A DNA stretch of 21,545 bases, from positions 1-21,545 of the forward strand of contig CAAFVA010000028.1 of the NCBI GenBank assembly GCA_900766325.1. The letters are read 5' to 3'. The translations under genes were made by a program, and so were the position numbers. Source of the stretch: Bacilli bacterium. Lineage in GTDB: Bacteria > Bacillota_I > Bacilli_A > RF39 > UBA660. How positions within the stretch are numbered: position 1 is the first letter of the stretch; the number at the start of each line of letters is the position of its first letter. This document shows, one piece after another, positions 7,464-14,760 of this stretch. The notes under the pieces were generated by a model, which had not been told where the DNA came from, did not search any database, and saw only the letters and a list, made by a program, of their open reading frames with translations.

Positions 7464-8228
7464 ATGGAAATAATTAAGTTTAAAAAGGTTTCTAATAATA
7501 AATATAAGATATATTTTGCTGATGGTAGTGAAGTCTTATTGTTTGAAGACGTTATAATAAAAAACAACTTATTATCTAAAAAGAATTTAGATAACAAAGA
7601 AGTAGAAAAGCTAATTAATCAAAATAACGAATTTGATGCTTACTACTCAGCAATTAAATACATTAACATTAGAATGAGAAGTAAAATGGAGTTAAAAAAC
7701 TATTTAATTAAAAAAAAGGTGCCAGAAAAACTTACGTGTAAAATAATTGATAAACTTTCAAAAGAGGGTTATTTAAATGATTTGTTGTTTACGAAGGCAT
7801 TTATAAGTGATCAAATGAATTTATCACCTAACGGCCCTTTAAAAATAAAAAAGGAACTATTAACACGTGGAATAGAAGAAGAGTTATCTAGTAATGAAAT
7901 ATCCAAGATAGATGATGGTGAGATACGAGAAAAATTATCCAAGTTATTAAAAAAACAATTACGAATAAAAACAGGAGCTTCTAATTTGATTAAGTTAAAG
8001 TTACTTAATTATTTCGTTAATTTAGGTTATGAAAAAAATATGGTGTTAGATGAACTATCAAAAGCATGTATAAAAACGGATGATAAAAAGTTAAAAAAAG
8101 ATTATGACAAACTTTATAATAAGTATAAAAATAAATACGATGAAAACAAATTATATTACGTTTTATCTAATAAGTTATATTTAAAGGGTTATACTAAAGA
8201 AGAGGTTAAACAAATTATTAATAAATGA
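7464..8228 (+). CDS. recX: RecX family regulatory protein
   Basis: RecX modulates RecA filaments, capping or inhibiting their growth in recombination and SOS repair. The 254-residue length suits the long Bacilli-type RecX. An N-terminal beta-rich segment (about 1-60) precedes three-helix repeats, the first with YSAIKYINIRMRSKMELKNYL (motif from about 61) and a following KLSKEGYLNDLLFTKAFI, the family hallmark. The last repeat is at the C-terminus (LYLKGYTKEEVKQII). The ribosome site GGGGAGGAG (7451-7459) is very strong. The gene ends in TGA (8226-8228), one of the two clear UGA stops here. It lies next to rpoZ, not recA. It converges on the PrsA-like gene with a shared terminator. Confidence 0.9.
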   Translation: MEIIKFKKVSNNKYKIYFADGSEVLLFEDVIIKNNLLSKKNLDNKEVEKLINQNNEFDAYYSAIKYINIRMRSKMELKNYLIKKKVPEKLTCKIIDKLSKEGYLNDLLFTKAFISDQMNLSPNGPLKIKKELLTRGIEEELSSNEISKIDDGEIREKLSKLLKKQLRIKTGASNLIKLKLLNYFVNLGYEKNMVLDELSKACIKTDDKKLKKDYDKLYNKYKNKYDENKLYYVLSNKLYLKGYTKEEVKQIINK

Positions 8229-8230
8229 AA

Positions 8231-8258
8231 AACGGTTCATTTTTTGAACCGTTCTTTT
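8231..8258. terminator. Bidirectional intrinsic terminator between recX and the PrsA-like gene
   Basis: A 9-bp stem, AACGGTTCA (8231-8239) with TGAACCGTT (8245-8253), and a T5 loop. The plus strand continues with a T-rich tail, and the minus strand reads into a run of five T after the stem. The minus-strand gene's stop (8257-8259) is four bases away. Confidence 0.85.
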
Positions 8259-9480
8259 AGTTACTACTAGTAGTCGTTGCCACCGTTGACTCTTCTATAT
8301 ATGAATCATAATCACTTTTAATTGTTTTATCTTTTATTTGCATGTTATATTTTTCTCTTAACGCAATCATTGCTTTTACACTTACGGTAGAATCCTCAGC
8401 CTTCTTTTCTTCAACAAGTTTTTCTATTATCGTTTCTTTGGACTTACTATAGCTTGGTTTTTCTTTTTCACCAGTTTTCATTATTATGTGGTATCCATAA
8501 GTTGTTTTAACTGGTTCCGTCGTATACTCATTTATGTCTAATGCGTAAGCAGCCTGTTCAAACTCCTCAACCATATCACCAGTGTTAAAGTATCCTAAAT
8601 CACCACCGTTTTCCTTAGAAGCTTCATCATCAGAGTATTCTTTAGCTAACGTACTAAAATCTTCACCATTCTTAAGTCTTTCGATTATCTCTTCAGCTTT
8701 AGTTTTCGCTTCTTCTTCAGCGGCTTCTATTTCTTCGTCTGTTGCATCATCATCATAATCAAACGAGATTAGTATGTGCTTTGCAGAAATATCTCCGTAT
8801 ATATTATTTTCGTAGTATTCTTTCATTTCACTTTCCGTTAGGTTATTCTCTATGTAATCTTCGGTAACTAGCGTTAATTTACTGTTTGCTATTAATAGTT
8901 CTTTTAATTCGCTATCACTACTAATTCCGTTATATTCTAAGAATGCTTCGTAGCTGTCACCATAAGTATTTTTATAACTTTCAATCGTTGCCTCAGCGGA
9001 CGCTTCCATATCATCAGTTGTTTCATACTCTTTATTTAAAATGTATTCATCAATCATGTTTATAGCAACATTTCTTCCGTTTTGTTCTTTTAATTCGCTA
9101 TACAAATCATCGGCGGTAATGGTTTTACCATCAACTGATATGACAATGTCATCACCATCTTTGGTTTTGGTGTTTTTAGTTGCAACAAAAATTAAAATAA
9201 TTAATAATATTGCAATTATTATTACACCACCAATTATTATTTGTTCTAACGTTAGATTGTTAAACCATTTTCTAATTTTTGATTTTTCTTTCTTACTTTT
9301 AACAGCGTAACTATCAGTTACTTTTTCTTCTTTAACCGCTTGTTTTTTTACGGTTTTTTTAGTATCTTGCTTTTTAACGGTTTTAACTTCTTCCTTTTTT
9401 TCAGCGGCTTTTTTTGAGCCTTTATTAGTGGTTTTTGCCTTAGTTGTTTTATTTTTTACCACGTTTTTTTTCTCAGCCAT
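8257..9480 (-). CDS. PrsA-like membrane-anchored peptidyl-prolyl isomerase (parvulin)
   Basis: An extracytoplasmic foldase of the PrsA/PpiC class, helping exported proteins fold between membrane and wall. The 407 residues begin with an 80-residue Lys/Ala/Thr/Val-rich cytoplasmic tail. A membrane segment follows (81-100, IIIGGVIIIAILLIILIFVA), then a SurA/PrsA-like N region (110-225), a parvulin domain (about 231-345) with AKHILISF, GEDFSTLAKEYSDD, GGDLGYF and YGYHIIM motifs, and a Ser/Thr-rich end. Classical PrsA is a lipoprotein with a lipobox cysteine; here no cysteine is near the membrane helix, so it should be anchored as a type II membrane protein. The start has a CCTCCT complement at 9491-9496, ten bases upstream, and a promoter. 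The symbol prsA would fit the function, but the architecture differs, so I leave it empty. Confidence 0.88.
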   Translation of the reverse strand: MAEKKNVVKNKTTKAKTTNKGSKKAAEKKEEVKTVKKQDTKKTVKKQAVKEEKVTDSYAVKSKKEKSKIRKWFNNLTLEQIIIGGVIIIAILLIILIFVATKNTKTKDGDDIVISVDGKTITADDLYSELKEQNGRNVAINMIDEYILNKEYETTDDMEASAEATIESYKNTYGDSYEAFLEYNGISSDSELKELLIANSKLTLVTEDYIENNLTESEMKEYYENNIYGDISAKHILISFDYDDDATDEEIEAAEEEAKTKAEEIIERLKNGEDFSTLAKEYSDDEASKENGGDLGYFNTGDMVEEFEQAAYALDINEYTTEPVKTTYGYHIIMKTGEKEKPSYSKSKETIIEKLVEEKKAEDSTVSVKAMIALREKYNMQIKDKTIKSDYDSYIEESTVATTTSSN

Positions 9481-9513
9481 TTTTGTTTATCCTCCTATCA
9501 AATTTACTTATAT

Positions 9514-9542
9514 ATCATAACAAATTATATGCGTTAGTGCAA
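9514..9542 (-). promoter_or_regulatory. Promoter of the PrsA-like gene
   Basis: On the minus strand, TTGCAC (complement of 9537-9542), a 17-base spacer, and TATGAT (complement of 9514-9519). The start would be about 30 bases before the start codon, and an AGGAGG ribosome site lies in the leader. Confidence 0.55.
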
Positions 9543-9561
9543 CTTTTTTGATAAACATACT

Positions 9562-9590
9562 CACACTTTTATGACGAATACCATAAAATA
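9562..9590 (+). promoter_or_regulatory. Possible sigma-K-like promoter for the two YjcZ-like genes
   Basis: CACA (9562-9565), a 16-base spacer, then CATAAAATA (9582-9590). This fits the mACm-N16-CATAnnnTA pattern known for the mother-cell sigma factor SigK of Bacillus. It lies 30 bases before the first start codon. No good sigma-A promoter is seen in the same gap. The pattern is short and AT-rich, so a chance match is possible; the presence of sigK in this genome is unknown. Confidence 0.4.
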
Positions 9591-9620
9591 CTTTGAAAAG
9601 ACAAAAAGGAGGAATGAATT

Positions 9621-9704
9621 ATGGGAAACAATTATGCATCTGGCGCTGGAATTATATTAGTATTATTTATTTTATTAGTAATCATAATAGGTGCTTACGT
9701 TTAA
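9621..9704 (+). CDS. YjcZ-like sporulation miniprotein (27 aa)
   Basis: A tiny protein of 27 residues: a short polar head (MGNNYASGAG), then one hydrophobic membrane segment of about 17 residues (IILVLFILLVIIIGAYV) with no tail. This head-plus-helix layout matches the YjcZ family of Bacilli, single-span miniproteins often annotated as sporulation proteins. An excellent ribosome site (AAGGAGG, 9607-9612) sits 8 bases before the ATG, which strongly supports translation despite the size. It is followed after 25 bases by a second small gene of the same design. The function of the family is largely unknown, and membership is inferred from layout and sequence flavour. Confidence 0.75.
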   Translation: MGNNYASGAGIILVLFILLVIIIGAYV

Positions 9705-9729
9705 TATAAAAAAAGGAGGTTTATAAATT

Positions 9730-9858
9730 ATGGCATGTTGCGGAACAACAACTACTAGCTCTTGCGGTGGGTGCACCCCAAAAAGAGGTAGCGGATATTT
9801 ACTAGTAATAGTTTTATATATTTTACTTGCTATAATAGTTGGTTCATTTATATGCTAA
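9730..9858 (+). CDS. YjcZ-like membrane miniprotein with Cys/Thr-rich head (42 aa)
   Basis: A 42-residue protein with a cysteine- and threonine-rich head (CCGTTTTSSCGGC, residues 3-15), a short basic PKRGSG linker and a single membrane helix (about 23-41) ending in cysteine. The helix GYLLVIVLYILLAIIVGSF resembles the YjcZ family, while the Cys-rich head recalls small coat proteins. The AAGGAGG at 9713-9719 is ten bases before the ATG. The gene follows its smaller relative in the same direction and is closed by a strong terminator, so the pair forms one transcript. A role in the spore envelope is plausible but not shown. Confidence 0.72.
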   Translation: MACCGTTTTSSCGGCTPKRGSGYLLVIVLYILLAIIVGSFIC

Positions 9859-9860
9859 AG

Positions 9861-9886
9861 GAAGCAAAATTTTGCTTCTTTTTTCT
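9861..9886 (+). terminator. Intrinsic terminator after the miniprotein pair
   Basis: A perfect palindrome of 18 bases (9861-9878, GAAGCAAAA with TTTTGCTTC) followed by a T-run, starting two bases after the stop codon. Confidence 0.85.
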
Positions 9887-9888
9887 AT

Positions 9889-9917
9889 TTGTTATTATTT
9901 TAAATAAATGTTACAAA
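9889..9917 (+). promoter_or_regulatory. Weak candidate promoter of the first VanY-like gene
   Basis: TTGTTA (9889-9894), a 17-base spacer and TACAAA (9912-9917). The spacing is ideal but the -10 box is poor; no better candidate is seen in the gap. Confidence 0.3.
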
Positions 9918-9948
9918 ATAAAGATGTGTAATGGGTGGGATATTTATT

Positions 9949-11337
9949 ATGTTAATGATAAAAATAGGTAAGAAAAGATTAAAGTTATTTAACTTGTTTA
10001 TTTTAATAATTGTTTTATTTATTTTGTTTTATATATTAAGTTCTCTTGTCTTTATGCTTCCTTTTTTTAAATCAAGTTATAAATATAAAACTAAAAGTGG
10101 TAATTATGAATTAGTTACAAATGCTACTTTTAACCAAAGATGGTTTAATTGCTACGTTACGGAAAAAGTAAAAATAAAGGCTAATGATAACCTTGTTTAT
10201 GAATCAATTTTTAAAGATATGATAAATGATGGTTATAAAGATAAAGGGGATAATAATTACAAAAGAACCATTAAATTAAAAGGTAGTTGTAAAAAAGCTA
10301 AAGATAATTATAAAACGGTGCATGATTCTAAATATTTAGAATTTAGTTTGAATGGTAATTATAATGAAACGTTAGAATATGGTGATAATTATACGGATCC
10401 TTATTTAATAAGTAAAGTAGGTGGTAATGATGTCAAAACGGTAAGTGTTTTGTCTAATTTTAACAACAACAAATTGGGCTCTTACGTAATTTCTTATGGT
10501 TTAAAAATAGATGATAACTACACGAAAAGATTATATCGTTTAATAAAAGTGGTTGACACTAAGCCTCCGGAAATAGACTTAGAAGGTGATGATGTTATAA
10601 CTTTAAACTATGGAGAAGAATTTAAAGAGCCTGGATATCTAGCAACTGATAATTATGATGGTGATATAACTAATAATGTTAAGGTAAGCGGTAAGGTTAA
10701 TAAAAATAAACCAGGTATTTATAAAATTACTTATAACGTTTCTGATTTAAGCGGAAATAAAACTAAAACCACTAGAAAAGTAATTGTAAAAGAAAGTTTG
10801 GTAAGTATAACAGAACCAGTAATCGAGCAAAAAGATGGTATTACTTACGTAAACGGAATATTACTTGTTAATAAAAAGTACGCTCTTCCAAAAGATTATG
10901 ATCCAAAGGTTAATAAAGAGGCGTATAGCGCTCTTTTAAAAATGCAAAAAGATGCGTTTGTTTTAGGTCTTGATTTAAGTTTGGTATCCGGTTATAGATC
11001 ATATGAAACTCAAGAAGATTTATTTGAAAAATATAAGGAAAAAGATGGGGAGGAGATTGCTAATACTTATTCGGCTAAGCCTGGATATTCAGAACACCAA
11101 ACCGGACTTGCTTTTGATATAGGAAGTGTAGATAGATCTTTTGAAAATACCATTGAGGCAAAATGGATAGAGGAAAACGCTCATTTATATGGTTTTATAG
11201 TAAGATATCCAAAAGGTAAAACAGACGTTACTGGCTATATTTATGAACCTTGGCATATAAGGTATTTAGGTGTTGATACCGCAACTAAAGTAAAACAAAG
11301 TGGCCTTACATTAGAAGAATATTTAAATATTAACTAA
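9949..11337 (+). CDS. Membrane-anchored VanY-type D,D-carboxypeptidase with Ig-like domains (paralog 1)
   Basis: A predicted zinc peptidase of family M15B that trims the terminal D-Ala of peptidoglycan stems outside the cell. From the ATG at 9949 (462 aa) it has a membrane anchor (13-39), a module with two cysteines (68, 114), two Ig-like domains (about 130-204, and a clear DUF5011-type one at 205-282 with EPGYLATDNYDGDIT), and the VanY domain (295-445). The metal and catalytic residues are in place: SEHQTGLAFD gives H383 and D390, and EPWH gives E433 and H436. I prefer 9949 to the upstream ATG at 9931, because GGGTGGGA (9933-9940) then serves as ribosome site. It is followed by a paralog of the same architecture, with separate promoters. 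No VanR/S/H/A/X gene is near, so normal wall maturation is more likely than glycopeptide resistance. Confidence 0.88.
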   Translation: MLMIKIGKKRLKLFNLFILIIVLFILFYILSSLVFMLPFFKSSYKYKTKSGNYELVTNATFNQRWFNCYVTEKVKIKANDNLVYESIFKDMINDGYKDKGDNNYKRTIKLKGSCKKAKDNYKTVHDSKYLEFSLNGNYNETLEYGDNYTDPYLISKVGGNDVKTVSVLSNFNNNKLGSYVISYGLKIDDNYTKRLYRLIKVVDTKPPEIDLEGDDVITLNYGEEFKEPGYLATDNYDGDITNNVKVSGKVNKNKPGIYKITYNVSDLSGNKTKTTRKVIVKESLVSITEPVIEQKDGITYVNGILLVNKKYALPKDYDPKVNKEAYSALLKMQKDAFVLGLDLSLVSGYRSYETQEDLFEKYKEKDGEEIANTYSAKPGYSEHQTGLAFDIGSVDRSFENTIEAKWIEENAHLYGFIVRYPKGKTDVTGYIYEPWHIRYLGVDTATKVKQSGLTLEEYLNIN

Positions 11338-11339
11338 TG

Positions 11340-11368
11340 TTGACAAAAAAATAATTAAATTATAAAAT
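11340..11368 (+). promoter_or_regulatory. Strong promoter of the second VanY-like gene
   Basis: A perfect TTGACA (11340-11345), a 17-base spacer and TAAAAT (11363-11368), beginning three bases after the stop codon of paralog 1. The second copy is therefore independently expressed. Confidence 0.7.
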
Positions 11369-11407
11369 TAAGCCATAAGGTAGTAAATATGTTGTTGGGA
11401 GTAAGTA

Positions 11408-12718
11408 ATGAAGTTATTAAAAAAAATTGGTAGGAAAAAATTGATTATTTTTATAAGTGCATTGGTTATTATAGTTGTTATTATTTTAGGATTGATATTT
11501 TATTTTAAACCGTTAAAAATTAAGGATAGAGTTTTTAATGATGTTGATGCAAGTATTATATTGGAAAGAAGATTTAACCAATGTAAAATAGAAAATAGAA
11601 TAAATAAAAAAGATGTTGATAAAAGCATGACTAGTATTTTAAAAGATGATGGCTACAAATTACAAGATGGTATATTTGTTAAAACTTTTAAAATTAATGA
11701 AACCTGTGGTGCTTTAAATAAAAAATATCAAAAAAATGAAATTAATTTTAAACTAAAGGGTGATTCTGTTAAAGAGGTTGAAGTAAATCAACCGTATGAG
11801 GATGATGGATTTTTAGATGATACGTTAAAAGATAAAGTTTTAACATCTAATAATGTTAATGAAAAAGAACTAGGTGAATATAATGTTATTTATACTTTAA
11901 AAAATGATATTTTAAATAGATATTTAGTTAGAAAAGTAATTGTAAAAGATACGACAAAACCAGTTATTACTCTAAACCAAAATCAAACGATGACCTTGAC
12001 TGTTGGTTCAAAATATAATGAGCCAGGATATACAGCAAGTGATAATTATGATGGTGATATAACGGATAATGTTGTTGTTGAAAATAGCGTTGATACGTCT
12101 AAAGAAGGAGAATATAACATTGTTTATAAAGTAAAAGATTCTAGTGGAAATGAATCTGAGATTAATAGAAAAATAGTTGTTAAAGCAAAAACAAATTATG
12201 TTTCATCTAACGTAAATGGTTTAACTTATATAAATGGTATTCTGATTGTTAATAAAAAATATGGTTTACCTAAAGATTACAATCCTGGCGTAAATCCAGA
12301 AGCAAATGAAGCGTTGAAAAGAATGCAAGCAGATGCTAGTACAATAGGATTAAATTTAAAGTTAGTATCTGGATACAGATCATATAGTACGCAATATAAT
12401 TTGTATAATAATTACGTAAGGATAAATGGTCAATCAAAAGCTGATACTTTTTCAGCGAGACCAGGTTATTCTGAACATCAAACTGGGCTTGCTTTTGATG
12501 TTGGATCTACAAAAGGAAGTTTTGCAAATACTGATGAATCTAAATGGTTAGAACAAAATTGTCATTTGTATGGATTTATAATAAGATATCCAAAAGGTAA
12601 GACAAGTATAACAGGTTATATATATGAACCTTGGCACATAAGGTATTTAGGTGTTGATACTGCAACTAAAGTAAAACAAAGTGGACTTACATTAGAAGAA
12701 TATTTAGGCATAAATTAA
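11408..12718 (+). CDS. Membrane-anchored VanY-type D,D-carboxypeptidase with Ig-like domains (paralog 2)
   Basis: A tandem paralog of the previous gene, 436 residues. Domains are in the same order: membrane anchor (10-33), two-cysteine module (C59, C100), a first degenerate Ig-like domain (about 112-181), a DUF5011-type domain (182-260, EPGYTASDNYDGDIT), and the M15B VanY domain (270-420). The latter has SEHQTGLAFD (H357, D364) and EPWH (E407, H410), so it should be an active zinc D,D-carboxypeptidase. The last 35 residues are nearly identical to those of paralog 1, while the N-terminal halves have diverged strongly. The ribosome site GGGAG (11397-11401) is six bases before the ATG. An extra cysteine (385) lies in the catalytic domain. 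Its terminator reaches into the convergent HIT gene. Confidence 0.88.
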   Translation: MKLLKKIGRKKLIIFISALVIIVVIILGLIFYFKPLKIKDRVFNDVDASIILERRFNQCKIENRINKKDVDKSMTSILKDDGYKLQDGIFVKTFKINETCGALNKKYQKNEINFKLKGDSVKEVEVNQPYEDDGFLDDTLKDKVLTSNNVNEKELGEYNVIYTLKNDILNRYLVRKVIVKDTTKPVITLNQNQTMTLTVGSKYNEPGYTASDNYDGDITDNVVVENSVDTSKEGEYNIVYKVKDSSGNESEINRKIVVKAKTNYVSSNVNGLTYINGILIVNKKYGLPKDYNPGVNPEANEALKRMQADASTIGLNLKLVSGYRSYSTQYNLYNNYVRINGQSKADTFSARPGYSEHQTGLAFDVGSTKGSFANTDESKWLEQNCHLYGFIIRYPKGKTSITGYIYEPWHIRYLGVDTATKVKQSGLTLEEYLGIN

Positions 12719-12739
12719 AAGAGGTTTTTAAGCCTCTTT
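12718..12739. terminator. Terminator overlapping the 3' end of the HIT gene
   Basis: Stem AAAGAGG (12718-12724) with CCTCTTT (12733-12739), which can be extended by a G-U pair; T-rich sequence follows on the plus strand. The minus-strand HIT stop codon (12728-12730) lies in the loop, so the last codons of that gene form one arm. Confidence 0.65.
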
Positions 12740-13129
12740 AATTATTTTGTGCACTTCATTAATATCTTTTAACAGTTCTTTATGTTTTATAAATTCAACG
12801 AACTTTTTATCTTCATATTGTGGTTTAATATGTAAATGAAAATGTTTTACTTCTTGGCTACTACCATAGTTAATCATTAACGTGTAACCAGTACACTGTA
12901 ATTTATCCTTTAAATCATTCATTATTTTTTTAGCATCATCAAATATTTTTAATAAAACATCATTTGGCATTTCATAAATATCAGCATAATGTTTTTTTGG
13001 AATTACTAAAGTATGTCCATCGCTATCTGGATTGATATCTAAATACGCTAAGCATACATCATCCTCATACACTTTCATACTAGGAATTTCTCCTTTTATT
13101 ATTTTACAAAAAATACAATCTTCCTTCAT
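12728..13129 (-). CDS. HIT family (HINT-type) nucleotide-binding protein
   Basis: A 133-residue histidine-triad protein, probably a nucleoside phosphoramidase or AMP-lysyl hydrolase of the Hint branch, cytoplasmic. It shows the Hint start CIFCKIIKGEIPS (C5, C8 with later histidines form the zinc site), the YEDD...AYLDINP strand, the GHTLVIPKKH segment (38-47), and the triad HFHLH (H96, H98, H100) near the end. I chose the ATG at 13129 over the GTG at 13138, because AGAGGTGA then serves as ribosome site with 5-6 base spacing, and Hint proteins usually begin a few residues before CIFC. It is a single gene, convergent with the VanY pair. Confidence 0.9.
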   Translation of the reverse strand: MKEDCIFCKIIKGEIPSMKVYEDDVCLAYLDINPDSDGHTLVIPKKHYADIYEMPNDVLLKIFDDAKKIMNDLKDKLQCTGYTLMINYGSSQEVKHFHLHIKPQYEDKKFVEFIKHKELLKDINEVHKIIKEA

Positions 13130-13241
13130 TATGTTCACCTCTAGTTCTATTTTATCATAAAAATCTTAATTTATTAAATGATTATATTTACAAAACTGTA
13201 TATTACAAGTTTGATGGTTAGTTTAGTTAATGTAAAGGAAT

Positions 13242-13270
13242 TTGACATAATTACGTTTTTGTGCTATCAT
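13242..13270 (+). promoter_or_regulatory. Sigma-A-type promoter of the hydrolase operon
   Basis: A perfect TTGACA (13242-13247), a 17-base spacer and TATCAT (13265-13270), 30 bases before the first start codon. Confidence 0.8.
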
Positions 13271-13300
13271 AACGACTATTCAATTAAAGGGGGATTTTAA

Positions 13301-14734
13301 ATGGTATTAGATAAATACTTGGATTCATATTCAAAAAAATTATTAAATAATCATAATAAAGCTAAAGAAAAAGAACAAAGAAATTTATTAACGTTAGAAG
13401 ATTATTTAAAACTTTTGGAGCCAGTTGTTACGACTTTAAAAGAGAATAAAGATGCTTCTTTAGATGAACTTCGTAATGTATTACATAAAAAATCAAATAT
13501 TGAAAATTTGTTAAAAGATGCTATCTATAATAAAAAAATGGCTCCTGGAGCGGTTATTACCTATGGTACTGAACATTATCTTGAAACGATTTCTTTGGGA
13601 AAAACTAATGATATTGAAAATGGAGTTGCTACTAGTGAGAATACAATTTATGATTTGGCTTCTGTAACAAAGTTATTTACATCAATTAGTGTACAAATAT
13701 TACACGAAAGAGGTTTAATAGATTTAGATAGGAAGGTAACTTATTATTTGCCTTGGTTACCGAATTTGAAAGAAACTACGGTGTATCAATTATTAACGTT
13801 TAATATGCCAATTAAAACTTGTGGTAGAATAGATAAAGCTCAAAATAAAGAAGAGGCTTTAGAAGTTTTTAAAACAATGTCGGTTGACTTATCAAATGAT
13901 GGAAAAAGACCTTATACCGATTTAGGTGCTATGGTACTTAAGTTTGTAGTGGAAAAAGTAACCGGCATGTCATTTTATGATTTCATAAAAGAAAACATTT
14001 TAGAAGTTTCTAAAATGTATAACACTTACGTAAGTGTTCCTGAAGATAAAAATCCGTTTGTTGCCGCAACCGGGTATGATGGCTTTTATTATAAAGATGG
14101 AAATTATAGAATTAATAATGATGTTCAACTTGGTGATTGTTATGATGCTAAAGCTAGAATATTAGGTCAAAGAGATGGTGATTTGAGTGGTCACGCTGGT
14201 TTGTTCTCAACTGGTAAAGACATGAGTAACCTTGCTTATTCACTTATGAATTACGAATTATTATCTCAATATAATCTTTTACATATGGCAGATAATGAGA
14301 CGGGAAAAGAAGAAAATGGAATTCAGTATTTGTCTAAATTGTGTTATTCTAAAAATCCAAGTCAACCGGATTCGGAAGTATATCATCCACTTGGTGGTAG
14401 AACATTTGCATCTGCTGGATGGACTGGTACGCAGTTGACGATTGATCCTGATAACAAAGTGTTTTACTCATTGTTATCTAACAGAAGTAATAATAGAATG
14501 ACATTTATTGATGCTGATAAGAAAAAACTTGTGTTTACCGGAAAAAATGGTGAAAAACTAATTACTTTACCTAGTGGAAAAACTATGGTTGATGCAACTA
14601 GATATGCATGGGACAGGGATGCTGCTTTGGTTCATCCAGTTATAAAACTTGCAATTCAAAATAAGTTTTTAGATGATATCTTTAAAGACAAAGGCGAAAA
14701 TTTAGGAAATGTTTATGTAAAAACTCATATATAA
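13301..14734 (+). CDS. Cytosolic serine hydrolase of the beta-lactamase/PBP4* fold
   Basis: A class C beta-lactamase-related hydrolase (477 aa), expected to work through a serine acyl-enzyme on a D-amino acid peptide, amide or ester. The catalytic S-x-x-K is SVTK (121-124). A YTD triplet at 205-207 takes the place of Y-x-N, HAG at 298-300 matches the family's GHAGLFST element, and GWTGT near 375-380 matches the C-terminal KTG-like strand. An N-terminal helical extension of about 75 residues precedes the domain. No signal peptide or membrane helix is seen, so the protein should be cytoplasmic, unlike most cell-wall members. It has AAAGGGGG as ribosome site and is followed 26 bases later by a C26-type hydrolase in the same operon. 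The substrate is unknown; wall-peptide recycling is one option. Confidence 0.85.
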   Translation: MVLDKYLDSYSKKLLNNHNKAKEKEQRNLLTLEDYLKLLEPVVTTLKENKDASLDELRNVLHKKSNIENLLKDAIYNKKMAPGAVITYGTEHYLETISLGKTNDIENGVATSENTIYDLASVTKLFTSISVQILHERGLIDLDRKVTYYLPWLPNLKETTVYQLLTFNMPIKTCGRIDKAQNKEEALEVFKTMSVDLSNDGKRPYTDLGAMVLKFVVEKVTGMSFYDFIKENILEVSKMYNTYVSVPEDKNPFVAATGYDGFYYKDGNYRINNDVQLGDCYDAKARILGQRDGDLSGHAGLFSTGKDMSNLAYSLMNYELLSQYNLLHMADNETGKEENGIQYLSKLCYSKNPSQPDSEVYHPLGGRTFASAGWTGTQLTIDPDNKVFYSLLSNRSNNRMTFIDADKKKLVFTGKNGEKLITLPSGKTMVDATRYAWDRDAALVHPVIKLAIQNKFLDDIFKDKGENLGNVYVKTHI

Positions 14735-14760
14735 TAATACAGTATATAGGAGGGAATAAT

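Noticed and set aside
9931..12718. A vancomycin-resistance (van) cluster
   Set aside because: Only VanY-type peptidases are present; no VanH, ligase, VanX or two-component regulator gene is near, and the proteins have Ig-like domains absent from VanY of resistance operons.
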